Assembly: GCA_905234475.1 (NCBI GenBank) | Contig: CAJOHX010000025.1 | Span: 1-59,475, forward strand | Length of the DNA: 59,475 nucleotides | Direction of reading: 5' to 3' | Source: an uncultured Bacteroidales bacterium | GTDB lineage: Bacteria > Bacteroidota > Bacteroidia > Bacteroidales > UBA932 | Notes under the pieces: generated by a model | Told to the model about the DNA's origin: nothing | Databases searched by the model: none | What the model saw: only the letters and a program-made list of their open reading frames with translations | Part shown: in pieces, positions 21,545-29,796 of the stretch | How positions within the stretch are numbered: position 1 is the stretch's first letter | How the letters are laid out: each line of letters starts with the position of its first letter | Translations under genes and position numbers: made by a program

Positions 21545-21948
21545 TGATGCACATCGAGGGCCTTCCCTCGCTGACGGCCGGTCTCGGCAGGCAGCAGTGG
21601 ATCGACCTTTCGTCCACCTTCGGCACGGCTTCCGTTAGCCTGACCTACCTGCAGGTGGAGGTTTCCGACGCTGCGGCCAGCTCCATGGGACTGCAGAAGA
21701 TCACCCCCACCAACACGGAGAAATATCCGGCCGTGGAGGATGCGAACGGCTACGCCTTCGTGCAGTTCGGCCGACTCTACATCCACCCCACGAAGGTGGG
21801 CGCCGGCAAGATCACGATCACGGCCGTCGGCGGCGGTGACCATGTGGGCGGCGGCGACGCTGCGCCCGGCGGCATGACCCTGACACAAAGTATTTCACTC
21901 ATCGCCCACGATGCGGACGGTGGCAACGGTACGGGAGGATGGCTGTAA
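21544..21948 (+). pseudogene. C-terminal domain of the frameshifted S8 peptidase
   Basis: A 134-aa frame without signal peptide, starting at an ATG that overlaps the stop of the peptidase (TGATG). Its sequence (HIEGLPSLTAGLGRQQWIDL, then VEVSDAAASSMGL, KVGAGKITITAVGGG and PGGMTLTQSISLIA) looks like the beta-rich C-terminal domain of Bacteroidota S8 peptidases. It is therefore probably the displaced end of the upstream gene. A deletion of about 22 bases at the junction would explain both the frame change and the missing helix. It could also be translated separately by coupling, but a lone domain without export signal would stay in the cytoplasm. Confidence 0.7.
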
Positions 21949-22361
21949 TGAAAAAGATTCTGTTTGCGCTGGCCATGCTGGCCATGCTGGCTTCCTGCGG
22001 GAAGCCTGACCCTGTCAAGCCCAAGACGGATGTGAGCGGGGTGTGGGAGCTTTCGAACGTCGCCACCAAGGCGAGCGTGGGCTCCGTGTCGGTGAGCGTG
22101 TACCTCGACCTCGTGGCCGGGGGCAATTTCACCCTCTATCAGAAGATCGGTGACGGACGCTATACGGTGTTTTCCGGGACCTGGACGCTGTCGGACGACG
22201 ACCATCTGTCCGGTACCTACAGCGACGGCAAGGGCTGGGGCCCTTACGCGGCCAGCGTGTCGGGCAATACGATGAAGCTCGAGAGCGCCGGCGGCAAGGA
22301 GGTGGACACGTACAGCAAGATTACGGCCATCCCGGAATCCGTCACGTCGAATACCTATTAG
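21948..22361 (+). CDS. Small lipoprotein, lipocalin-like
   Basis: A 137-aa lipoprotein (MKKILFALAMLAMLASC, Cys17). The repeated pattern VSGVWELSNV, GGNFTLYQKIGDG, FSGTWTLSDDDHLSGTYSDG is that of small lipocalin-like beta-barrel lipoproteins of Bacteroidota. I chose the ATG at 21948, which overlaps the previous stop by one base (TAATG), over an ATG at 21939. It is probably co-transcribed with the S8 gene. Function unknown. Confidence 0.75.
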   Translation: MKKILFALAMLAMLASCGKPDPVKPKTDVSGVWELSNVATKASVGSVSVSVYLDLVAGGNFTLYQKIGDGRYTVFSGTWTLSDDDHLSGTYSDGKGWGPYAASVSGNTMKLESAGGKEVDTYSKITAIPESVTSNTY

Positions 22362-22415
22362 ACGGAGCAGTATTTTCCGACGTCTTCCGTTATTTAATAG
22401 ACAGCCTGCGAGAGA

Positions 22416-23753
22416 ATGCACAGACCCTGGTTCCCGGCAACCCTCTTCCTGCTGGTGCTGCTGGGCACCGGCTGCGCGCGCATTGCCTTTGAGGACAGCG
22501 CGCAGCTGCCGCCCATCGTGCCCGACTATGCCGGCGTGACCGTCCCGGAAGGGATGGCCGCGCTCTCGTTCGACATGGCGGACGGCCGGCCCTGCAAGGT
22601 GGACTGCCGGCGCGAGGGCGACACCCTTTTCTATACCGTACGGGCCTGGGACAGGAAAACCCGCCGCGGCGTGCGCTACGCCCCCTTCCCGGTGTATGTG
22701 TCGCAGGATCCCATCGACCCGTATATCGCCTACCGACTGATCGAGCCCTCCTACGAGGGCTGGAAGGAGATGGGGCTGTATGCGCGGGAGCTCGCTTCCT
22801 ACCGGGAGCGGCCCATCGTGGTCAACAAAGACACGAAGGGCGGGTGCGTCAACTGCCATCATTTCCCCGCCGGGGATCCCTCGCGGATGATGTTCCATGC
22901 CCGCGGGGCGGGCGGCGGCACGGTCTTCACGGACGGGGACGGCGTGCGCCTGCTGAACCTCACCACGGTGGGGCCCCGCCGGCAGGGCGTGTACCCGGCC
23001 TGGCACCCCTCCGGGCGCTGGATCGCCTTCTCCTCGAACGACACGCACCAGAGTTTCCCCATCTACGGCCACCAGCAGGTGGAGGTCTATGACCAGACCT
23101 CAGACCTGATCCTGATGGATCTGCAGACGGATTCCATTTCCGTCTGTCCCGCCCTGTACGGGGATGACCGCATGGAGACCTTCCCGGCGTGGTCGCCGGA
23201 CGGGCGGACGCTGTATTACTGCGTGGCGGACAGCGTGTCCAGCGTGGGAGAACGCCGCGCCGAGGTGCATTACCGGCTGGAATCCATCGCCTTCGCGGAC
23301 GGACAGTTCACAGGCGAACCCCAGCCGGTGTGGGGCTGCGACACCCTGTCGGTGTCACATCCCCGCGTGAGCGGGAAATGGATGCTCTTCACCGTGGCCG
23401 CCTACGGGACCTTCCCGATCTGGCATCCCGAGGCCGACCTGTACCTGATGGACCTGGAGACGGGGGAGACCGCCCCCGCCGAAGCGCTGAACAGCGCGGA
23501 GACGGAGAGCTACCACAGCTGGTCGTCGGGCGGCCGCTGGGTGCTGCTGAGCAGCCGCCGCATCGACGGGCGCTACACGCGCCTGTACATCGCCCATTTC
23601 GACGGGGAAGGCCATTTCGGCAAGCCTTTCCTGCTGCCGCAGAAGCGCTATGCGCACAACACCCTGCGGCTCAAGTCCTATAATGTCCCTGAATTTGTGA
23701 AGGGGGATCCCGGCCGCCATGGCCGGGCCGTTTCCCGCCTGTTTGCACGATGA
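22416..23753 (+). CDS. TolB-like beta-propeller lipoprotein with a c-type haem motif
   Basis: A 445-aa lipoprotein (LVLLGTGC, Cys20). An N-terminal domain carries CVNCHH (Cys144, Cys147, His148), a CxxCH motif that binds haem c when exported. A propeller follows with PD40/TolB-like blades: YPAWHPSGRWIAFSSN, TFPAWSPDGRTLYYC and SWSSGGRWVLLSSRR. Bacteroidota homologs are often called TolB-like or cytochrome c biogenesis proteins, but the role is not known to me. It overlaps the next gene by 4 bases (ATGA). The order TolB-like, DUF6057, unknown, TonB receptor, DUF4249, MG2 protein suggests one outer-membrane uptake or surface system. Confidence 0.85.
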   Translation: MHRPWFPATLFLLVLLGTGCARIAFEDSAQLPPIVPDYAGVTVPEGMAALSFDMADGRPCKVDCRREGDTLFYTVRAWDRKTRRGVRYAPFPVYVSQDPIDPYIAYRLIEPSYEGWKEMGLYARELASYRERPIVVNKDTKGGCVNCHHFPAGDPSRMMFHARGAGGGTVFTDGDGVRLLNLTTVGPRRQGVYPAWHPSGRWIAFSSNDTHQSFPIYGHQQVEVYDQTSDLILMDLQTDSISVCPALYGDDRMETFPAWSPDGRTLYYCVADSVSSVGERRAEVHYRLESIAFADGQFTGEPQPVWGCDTLSVSHPRVSGKWMLFTVAAYGTFPIWHPEADLYLMDLETGETAPAEALNSAETESYHSWSSGGRWVLLSSRRIDGRYTRLYIAHFDGEGHFGKPFLLPQKRYAHNTLRLKSYNVPEFVKGDPGRHGRAVSRLFAR

Positions 23754-25120
23754 GAAAGGCCGTCATACCTGTCCTGCTGTTCGCCGCGGTGTTCCTGGTG
23801 AGCTGGATTTGCCAGCCTTTCACCTTGATCTGCCAGGAGTACGAGGGGCTGTTTCTCGCCACGCCGGACGGCTGGGCGAGAGCCTTTGCGCAGCCGTTCC
23901 CGCTGTCGGGGATCGCCTCGGACTGGCTGGTCCAGTTCTACCGCGACCCGGTGTACGGGGCGCTGATCGTTGCCGCCATCGTGACGGGCGTGTTCCTGCT
24001 GCTGCGGGGGATCGTCGCCCGGAGGGGTGTGCCGTTTGCCGATGCGATTTCCACGCTGGGCGCGGGGTTGCTGTGGTTTTTCCTTGCCCGTGCGGCTGAG
24101 CCCAAACCGGGGGTGGCCGTGCTGCTGATCCTGGAGGTGCTGTGGGGCCTGTCGCTGCTGCTGCCCGCCCGGAAGGAGAAATATCAGTGGTACCATCTGC
24201 CGCTCGCCTCGGTGGTAATCGTGGCCGCGGCCGCCGTGACGGCGCTGAGCCCCGCCGTGATGCGGATCGAGCGCTTCTCGCGCGTCAAGCGGGACGCGTT
24301 GTACGGGGTGTGGGACGACCTGCTGAAGGCCGTGCCGCCGTCCGTGGCGGAGAAGGACGGGGAGCTGACGCCCTTCGCGCTGCTGGCCCTGTCGGCCAAA
24401 GGGCAGCTCGGAGAGCGCATGTTCTCATATCCCGTCTATTCGGAGAACGACCTGGACATGTGCGACTACGACGGCAACACCGAATACTACACCAGCCTGC
24501 TCTTCAAGGCAGCGCTGTACCAGCATCTCGGCTGCTACAACGAAGCCGTCCACAACTATTTCCAGTGGGCCACGCAGCTGCGCAAGGGCACGAGTTTCGT
24601 CGTGCTGCGCAAGCTGGTGGAGATGTATTACCTGCTGGGCGACTACACGCTGATGGAGAAATACTGCAGCGTGCTGGACCACAGCCTTCTGAACCGCACG
24701 TACGTGGCGTACTACCGCGGACTGGCCGCGCAGGGACAGGCGCATGAGACGGAGCCCGCCTCCATCCGGTCCATCATCCCCATCATCAGCCACGACCCGC
24801 TGTACAATCTTCTCCAGCTGGAGTCCTTCGGCATCCGTGCCGACTCGTTCGCCGACCGCGTCCTGGCCACCATCCTGCTGCGCGCCAACCCGACGCAGCT
24901 GCGCGGGGCCCTGGAGCAGCTGGGACCCGCGTATGAGCGCATCCCAAAGCATTTCCAGGAGGCCATGGTGTTCTATGGCATCCGCACGGGTCCGGTGGAT
25001 GATGCCGTCATCCAGCGCTATTCGGCCTTCATCGAGGACCTTCAGCTGCTTCCGGACGACCAGCTGATCGAACGTTACCGCAATTCTGCCTTTCTGTATT
25101 TGCAATATGCGATTCAATAA
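23750..25120 (+). CDS. DUF6057-family membrane protein
   Basis: A 456-aa protein. The N-terminal ~175 residues hold about five membrane helices, starting VIPVLLFAAVFLVSWIC. The rest is a soluble helical region like a TPR array (HLGCYNEAVHNYFQWA, LRKLVEMYYLLGDYTLMEKY). The layout fits DUF6057, which I recall as a neighbour of TolB-like propeller genes in Bacteroidota. It overlaps the upstream propeller gene by 4 bases. Function unknown; a membrane scaffold for its exported neighbours is a guess. Confidence 0.7.
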   Translation: MRKAVIPVLLFAAVFLVSWICQPFTLICQEYEGLFLATPDGWARAFAQPFPLSGIASDWLVQFYRDPVYGALIVAAIVTGVFLLLRGIVARRGVPFADAISTLGAGLLWFFLARAAEPKPGVAVLLILEVLWGLSLLLPARKEKYQWYHLPLASVVIVAAAAVTALSPAVMRIERFSRVKRDALYGVWDDLLKAVPPSVAEKDGELTPFALLALSAKGQLGERMFSYPVYSENDLDMCDYDGNTEYYTSLLFKAALYQHLGCYNEAVHNYFQWATQLRKGTSFVVLRKLVEMYYLLGDYTLMEKYCSVLDHSLLNRTYVAYYRGLAAQGQAHETEPASIRSIIPIISHDPLYNLLQLESFGIRADSFADRVLATILLRANPTQLRGALEQLGPAYERIPKHFQEAMVFYGIRTGPVDDAVIQRYSAFIEDLQLLPDDQLIERYRNSAFLYLQYAIQ

Positions 25121-25127
25121 CAAACGT

Positions 25128-25859
25128 ATGCGTCTAATCCTGCCGCTGATAGCGGGTGCCGTGCTCCTGTGCGCCACAGGGCCCGGTGCCGCCGCGCAGC
25201 ACCGGGACGAGACGCGCACCTTCCAGCAGGCCGCCGGCATCCAGACGGCCATGCTGCGGGGCAAACAGGCGGCGCGCTATGATTTCCCCGCCAACGGCAA
25301 TCCCTACTGGACGTCTGCCGAATACCGCCTGGGCGATGTCGTCATCGACGGCAACGCCTACTACGACGTCCCCGTCAACATCGACGCCGTGGCGCAGCGC
25401 CTCCTGGTCCGCGTGGGCGACAGCCAGGTGGCGGTGGCGCTGCAGCCGGACCGTGTCGGCAGCATCGAGATGGACGGCCGCCGCTACGTGGGCGTCGGCG
25501 TGGGCGCCTCCCTGCCCGAAGGCTTCTACGAGGTCATCGGAGAAGGGGAGGAGCACGTCTACAAGCACATCGTGAAAGTGATCCATTCGTCCACGGACAA
25601 TGTCAACGGTGACGCGATCGGCTACCGCGACCCCAACTACCGCTACGACGTGTCGCGCTATTTCGCCCTGCGCCGGAGCTATTGGTACCGGGATGCGGAG
25701 GGCGCCTTCCGCCGGATCCGGAGCAAGGATGCGCTGCTCCGCTGCCTGGGCCCCCGCAAGAAGGCGGTCCGGCAGGCGATGCGCATCTCCAACTATGACC
25801 AGAACGGGGCGGATTTCGATTCGTTCTGCCGGGTCGCCCTAGAAATTGCCGCCCGATGA
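25128..25859 (+). CDS. Secreted protein of unknown function
   Basis: A 243-aa protein with a signal peptide (LILPLIAGAVLLCATGPGAAAQ). I recognise no domain with certainty. A beta-rich middle (YWTSAEYRLGDVVIDGNAYY, VGDSQVAVALQPD) precedes a basic C-terminus that includes YFALRRSYWYRDAEG and RNA-unlike helices. The ATG at 25128 clears the upstream stop; an ATG at 25107 overlaps it by 14 bases and puts charged residues first. It overlaps the TonB receptor start by 4 bases, so it is part of the operon. Confidence 0.75.
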   Translation: MRLILPLIAGAVLLCATGPGAAAQHRDETRTFQQAAGIQTAMLRGKQAARYDFPANGNPYWTSAEYRLGDVVIDGNAYYDVPVNIDAVAQRLLVRVGDSQVAVALQPDRVGSIEMDGRRYVGVGVGASLPEGFYEVIGEGEEHVYKHIVKVIHSSTDNVNGDAIGYRDPNYRYDVSRYFALRRSYWYRDAEGAFRRIRSKDALLRCLGPRKKAVRQAMRISNYDQNGADFDSFCRVALEIAAR

Positions 25860-28504
25860 GAAAGAGATTCCTGACCCTCCTGCTGCTGCTCCCGCTGCTC
25901 CCTGCGGGGCTCTCCGCCCAGGACCTGGAAGTCCGGCGCGTGTCGCTGGACTCGCTGGTGCGCTTCCTGGACCGGGAGTTCCCGGAGCACTACTACTGCG
26001 TCCAGGACGCTGCGGAGCAGGCAACCTTCAGCGTGAGCGCGCCCCGCGCGCAGTTCGTCGACGCGGCGTTCGAGCAGCTCCGCTCGAGCGGCTACGTCAT
26101 CAGCTCCTACGGGCCCTACCGCTTCGTGCTGCACGGCAAATCCATCCGCACGGAGCTGCCCACCGGCTATTTCGACCGGGGCGGCTCGCTGCTGGACGAC
26201 AGCGGCCTGCAGCAGTTCCTCGCGGAGCAGAGCGCGGTGGCCACCTTTCAGAACAAGGTCTATGAGATCGGCGAGCCGGGCGCGAAGACGAGCGGTAAGG
26301 CCTATCTCAGCGGCCATGTGCGCGACGTCTCTTCCGGCGAGCCGCTCACCGGCGTGTCGGTCTACGACGACAAGACGGGGGCCTATTCCGTGACCGACGC
26401 CGACGGCTTCTACCGCGTGGCGCTTCCGCTGGGTGACGGCCAGCTCAACCTGAGCGGCTATTCCCTTGAGGACATGCACCTTACGCTGAAAGTCTACGAC
26501 GACGGCGTCCTCGATGTGGTGATGAAGGAGAAGGTAACCTCGCTCGCCGAGGCCGTGATTTCGGCTGACGCCGTGTCGCACCACCGCGACGCCAAGATGG
26601 GCATCGAGCGGGTGCGCATGGACGTGATCAACAAGATCCCGACCGCCTTCGGCGAAGGCGACATCATCAAGGCGGTGCTGACCCTGCCCGGCGTCAAATC
26701 CGTGGGCGAGGCCTCCAGCGGTTTCAACGTCCGCGGCGGCTCGACCGACCAGAACCTGATCCTGTTCAACGACGGGACCATCTACAGCCCGACGCACCTC
26801 TTCGGCCTGTTCTCCGCGTTCAACCCGGACGTGGTGAGTGAGGTGGAGCTCTATAAGAGCAGCATCCCCGCCGAGTTCGGCGGCCGCATCTCGTCGGTGC
26901 TCGAAGTCCGCGGCCGCGAGGGCAATTCCAACAAGGTCGAAGGCTCGCTCGGCGTGGGCGTGCTGACCAGCCATTTCCACGTAGAAGGGCCGCTGGCCAA
27001 AGGCAAAACGACCTTCATCGTGGGCGGCCGCACGACCTATTCCAACTGGATCCTGGGCCTCCTGCCGGAGAACAGCAACTACCACGGCGGCATGGCTTCC
27101 TTCAGCGACGTCAACGCATCGCTGACACACAAGCTCAACGACGCCAACACCCTGCAGGCATCGTTCTACTGGTCCCGCGACGGCTTCTCCTTCGACCGGG
27201 ACACCACCTTCCGCTATTCCAACCTCAACGCTTCGCTGAAATGGCGCAGCCGCCTGAGCAGCCGGCTCAATCTCACGGCCGTGGCCGGCTACGACCGCTA
27301 CGGCGCGCAGTTTACCAATGACTTCAACGAATGGTCGGGCTACAAGGTGTCCAACTCCGTGTCGCAGGTGTTCGGCAAAGCCACGTTCCGCTATGCGCTG
27401 TCCGATGCCCACAACCTCTCCTTCGGCCTGAACGCCACGGGCTACGACCTGCGGCCGGGCGCACTGGAGGGGCTCCGGGACGGGAGCTATGTGCAGCCGC
27501 GGGAACTGGACGCGCAGCGTGCGCTGGAACCGGCGCTGTTCCTCAGCGACAGCTGGACCGTGAGTCCGAAGCTGACGCTCGACGGGGGCGTGCGCCTGAG
27601 CGGCCTGCTGGCCCTGAACCCGTCGAAATTCTACCTGGATCCCGAGATCCGCCTGTCCGGCAAATATTCCTTCCTGGACAACCTGTCGGTCAAGGCCGGA
27701 TTCAACACCATGAGCCAGCACATTCACCTGCTGTCCAACACGTCCAGCATCTCGCCGATCGACACCTGGCAGCTGAGCAACGCGCAGGTGCGTCCGCAGA
27801 CGGGCTGGCAGGCTGCGGCGGGCCTGTACTGGACCGTGGGTTCCGTGGACCTGACCGTGGAGACGTACTACAAGCGGGCGAGCCACAGCCTCGACTACAA
27901 GTCCGGCGCCATCCTGCTGATGAACGACCACCTGGTCGACGACCTGGTGGAGACGCGCGGCAAGGCCTACGGCGTGGAGGTGATGGCCAAGAAGACCAGT
28001 GGTAAGCTGACCGGCTGGCTGTCATACACTTACGCCCGCACGCTCCTGCAGGAGATGCAAGACCGCGGCGTGGAGACCATCAACGGCGGCGCGTGGTACA
28101 ACGCCCCGCACGACAAGCCCCACGAGGTCAAGCTCGTGGCCAACTACAAGTTCACCCACCGCTACTCCCTGTCGGTCGACATGGACTATTCCACCGGCCG
28201 TCCCGTGACGCTGCCCGTGGGCTATTACTACTACGCCGGCGGCTACCGCCTGGCCTACTCCGACCGCAACAACTACCGGATCCCGGATTACTTCCGTCTG
28301 GACCTGGCCGTGAACATCGAGCCGGGCCACTACCTGAAGCAGTTCACGCACATGTCCTGGACGGTCGGCGTGTACAACGTCACCGGGCGCAAGAACACCT
28401 ACTCGGTCTTCTTTACCGCCGACCAGGCGGGGAGGATCCAGGGCAGGATGCTCTCCGTGTTCGCCTGTCCCATCCCGTATATCAACCTTAATCTGAAATT
28501 CTGA
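25856..28504 (+). CDS. TonB-dependent receptor with N-terminal STN-like and regulatory domains
   Basis: An 882-aa outer-membrane receptor. It has a signal peptide (LLPLLPAGLSAQ), a ~100-residue STN/secretin-like segment (about 25-100), a carboxypeptidase-regulatory-like domain (about 145-225, LSGHVRDVSSGEPLTGVSVY), a plug (TLPGVKSVGEASSGFNVRGG, then SSIPAEFGGRISSVLEVRGR), and a barrel ending INLNLKF. Receptors of this type pair with DUF4249 lipoproteins, and one follows at once (TGATG overlap). The substrate is unknown. Confidence 0.92.
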   Translation: MRKRFLTLLLLLPLLPAGLSAQDLEVRRVSLDSLVRFLDREFPEHYYCVQDAAEQATFSVSAPRAQFVDAAFEQLRSSGYVISSYGPYRFVLHGKSIRTELPTGYFDRGGSLLDDSGLQQFLAEQSAVATFQNKVYEIGEPGAKTSGKAYLSGHVRDVSSGEPLTGVSVYDDKTGAYSVTDADGFYRVALPLGDGQLNLSGYSLEDMHLTLKVYDDGVLDVVMKEKVTSLAEAVISADAVSHHRDAKMGIERVRMDVINKIPTAFGEGDIIKAVLTLPGVKSVGEASSGFNVRGGSTDQNLILFNDGTIYSPTHLFGLFSAFNPDVVSEVELYKSSIPAEFGGRISSVLEVRGREGNSNKVEGSLGVGVLTSHFHVEGPLAKGKTTFIVGGRTTYSNWILGLLPENSNYHGGMASFSDVNASLTHKLNDANTLQASFYWSRDGFSFDRDTTFRYSNLNASLKWRSRLSSRLNLTAVAGYDRYGAQFTNDFNEWSGYKVSNSVSQVFGKATFRYALSDAHNLSFGLNATGYDLRPGALEGLRDGSYVQPRELDAQRALEPALFLSDSWTVSPKLTLDGGVRLSGLLALNPSKFYLDPEIRLSGKYSFLDNLSVKAGFNTMSQHIHLLSNTSSISPIDTWQLSNAQVRPQTGWQAAAGLYWTVGSVDLTVETYYKRASHSLDYKSGAILLMNDHLVDDLVETRGKAYGVEVMAKKTSGKLTGWLSYTYARTLLQEMQDRGVETINGGAWYNAPHDKPHEVKLVANYKFTHRYSLSVDMDYSTGRPVTLPVGYYYYAGGYRLAYSDRNNYRIPDYFRLDLAVNIEPGHYLKQFTHMSWTVGVYNVTGRKNTYSVFFTADQAGRIQGRMLSVFACPIPYINLNLKF

Positions 28505-29784
28505 TGGCTGTAAGACAATTGATTCATTGGCTCGCGGCCGTTGCCGCGATTGCGCTCACTTCCTGCGTGTATCCGTTCGAGCCGGAGATCGAGACCACCG
28601 ACAGCCGGATCGTGGTGGAGGGCTCCATCAGCGTCGGGGGGACCAGCACGTTCAAGTTTGCCCGCGTGATTCCGTTCACCGCCTCGGACAAGGATGTCAG
28701 CCAGCTGACCCGGGAGCTGCAGGTGACCGGCTATATCGAAGGCGAGGACGGCACCCGCGTCGAGAGCTACCAGGGTGGATGGGACGACAGGGGTGCTGAT
28801 TATGAGACGAAGTCGTACGGCGGCTACTCTCCGCAGGCCCGCTACCAGCTCTTTTTCGATACGTATCTTCTGAATCCCGGCCAGCGCTACCGGGCGCATT
28901 TCGAGGAGACCTATACCCAGGCCGTGTACGAGACCGACTGGATCGAGGTCTGTCCGGCACCCGTCATCGACGACCTCAGCTACATCCTCAACCACGAACG
29001 GTCCGAGTTGAACGTGGCCCTGAGCATGCACAGCGCCACCGACAGCCATTTCCGCTGGTTCTACGAGGAGACCTGGGAGTATCATTCCGACCTGCAGGCT
29101 TCGCATTACCTGGAACCGGGGGCTATGTTCGACCCTTTCACGGGCGAGTATCAGCCCATGGATGCACTTTTCAAGTATCCCAGCGGGCAGAACAAGTACA
29201 ACTGCTGGAATACGTTCCGTTCGCCGGAGATCAAGATCTTCTCCACGTCCGACCAGGCGGAGAACCGCTTCACGGACCTGGAGTTCCACCGCGTGGCGAG
29301 CTCCAACCAGAAGCTGCAGGTCCTCTACAAGCTGACCGTCTATCTGGAGGCCATCAGCGAGAACGCCTACCTGTACTGGAAGAACATCGAGGACAACACC
29401 AACAACCAGGGCACGCTCTTCTCGCCCGTGCCGAGCCAGATGGCGGGCAATGTCCATTGCCTGTCGGATCCGGGTGCCGAGGTGATCGGCTACGTGAGCG
29501 CCGCGCAGACGGCCACGGCTTACATGTACTACGATGACTGGAAGGAGAAGTTCTACAACGGCCCCGGGGTCGACTGGGCGAACATCACCATCGAGGAGTT
29601 CACGGACTACAACGAGTTCGCCAGCTGGTATTCCCGCGGGTATCTCCCTTATACCGTCATCCCGGCGGACATGTCCGAGAGCGGCCAGACGACCTTCCAG
29701 TGGGCCAAGGCCCGCTGCGTGGACTGTACTTTGGCCGGCGGGACCAAGGTAAAACCGAAGGACTGGCCAAACAACCACAGATAG
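28504..29784 (+). CDS. DUF4249-family lipoprotein
   Basis: A 426-aa lipoprotein (AVAAIALTSC, Cys20) with the DUF4249 opening YPFEPEIETTDSRIVVEGSI, where a beta-rich N-terminal domain resembles a transthyretin-like fold. It is coupled to the TonB receptor by a one-base overlap. DUF4249 proteins regularly sit beside TonB receptors with an STN domain and are thought to act with them at the surface, as SusD does with SusC. Function not established. Confidence 0.88.
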   Translation: MAVRQLIHWLAAVAAIALTSCVYPFEPEIETTDSRIVVEGSISVGGTSTFKFARVIPFTASDKDVSQLTRELQVTGYIEGEDGTRVESYQGGWDDRGADYETKSYGGYSPQARYQLFFDTYLLNPGQRYRAHFEETYTQAVYETDWIEVCPAPVIDDLSYILNHERSELNVALSMHSATDSHFRWFYEETWEYHSDLQASHYLEPGAMFDPFTGEYQPMDALFKYPSGQNKYNCWNTFRSPEIKIFSTSDQAENRFTDLEFHRVASSNQKLQVLYKLTVYLEAISENAYLYWKNIEDNTNNQGTLFSPVPSQMAGNVHCLSDPGAEVIGYVSAAQTATAYMYYDDWKEKFYNGPGVDWANITIEEFTDYNEFASWYSRGYLPYTVIPADMSESGQTTFQWAKARCVDCTLAGGTKVKPKDWPNNHR

Positions 29785-29796
29785 CAGTACGCCGCC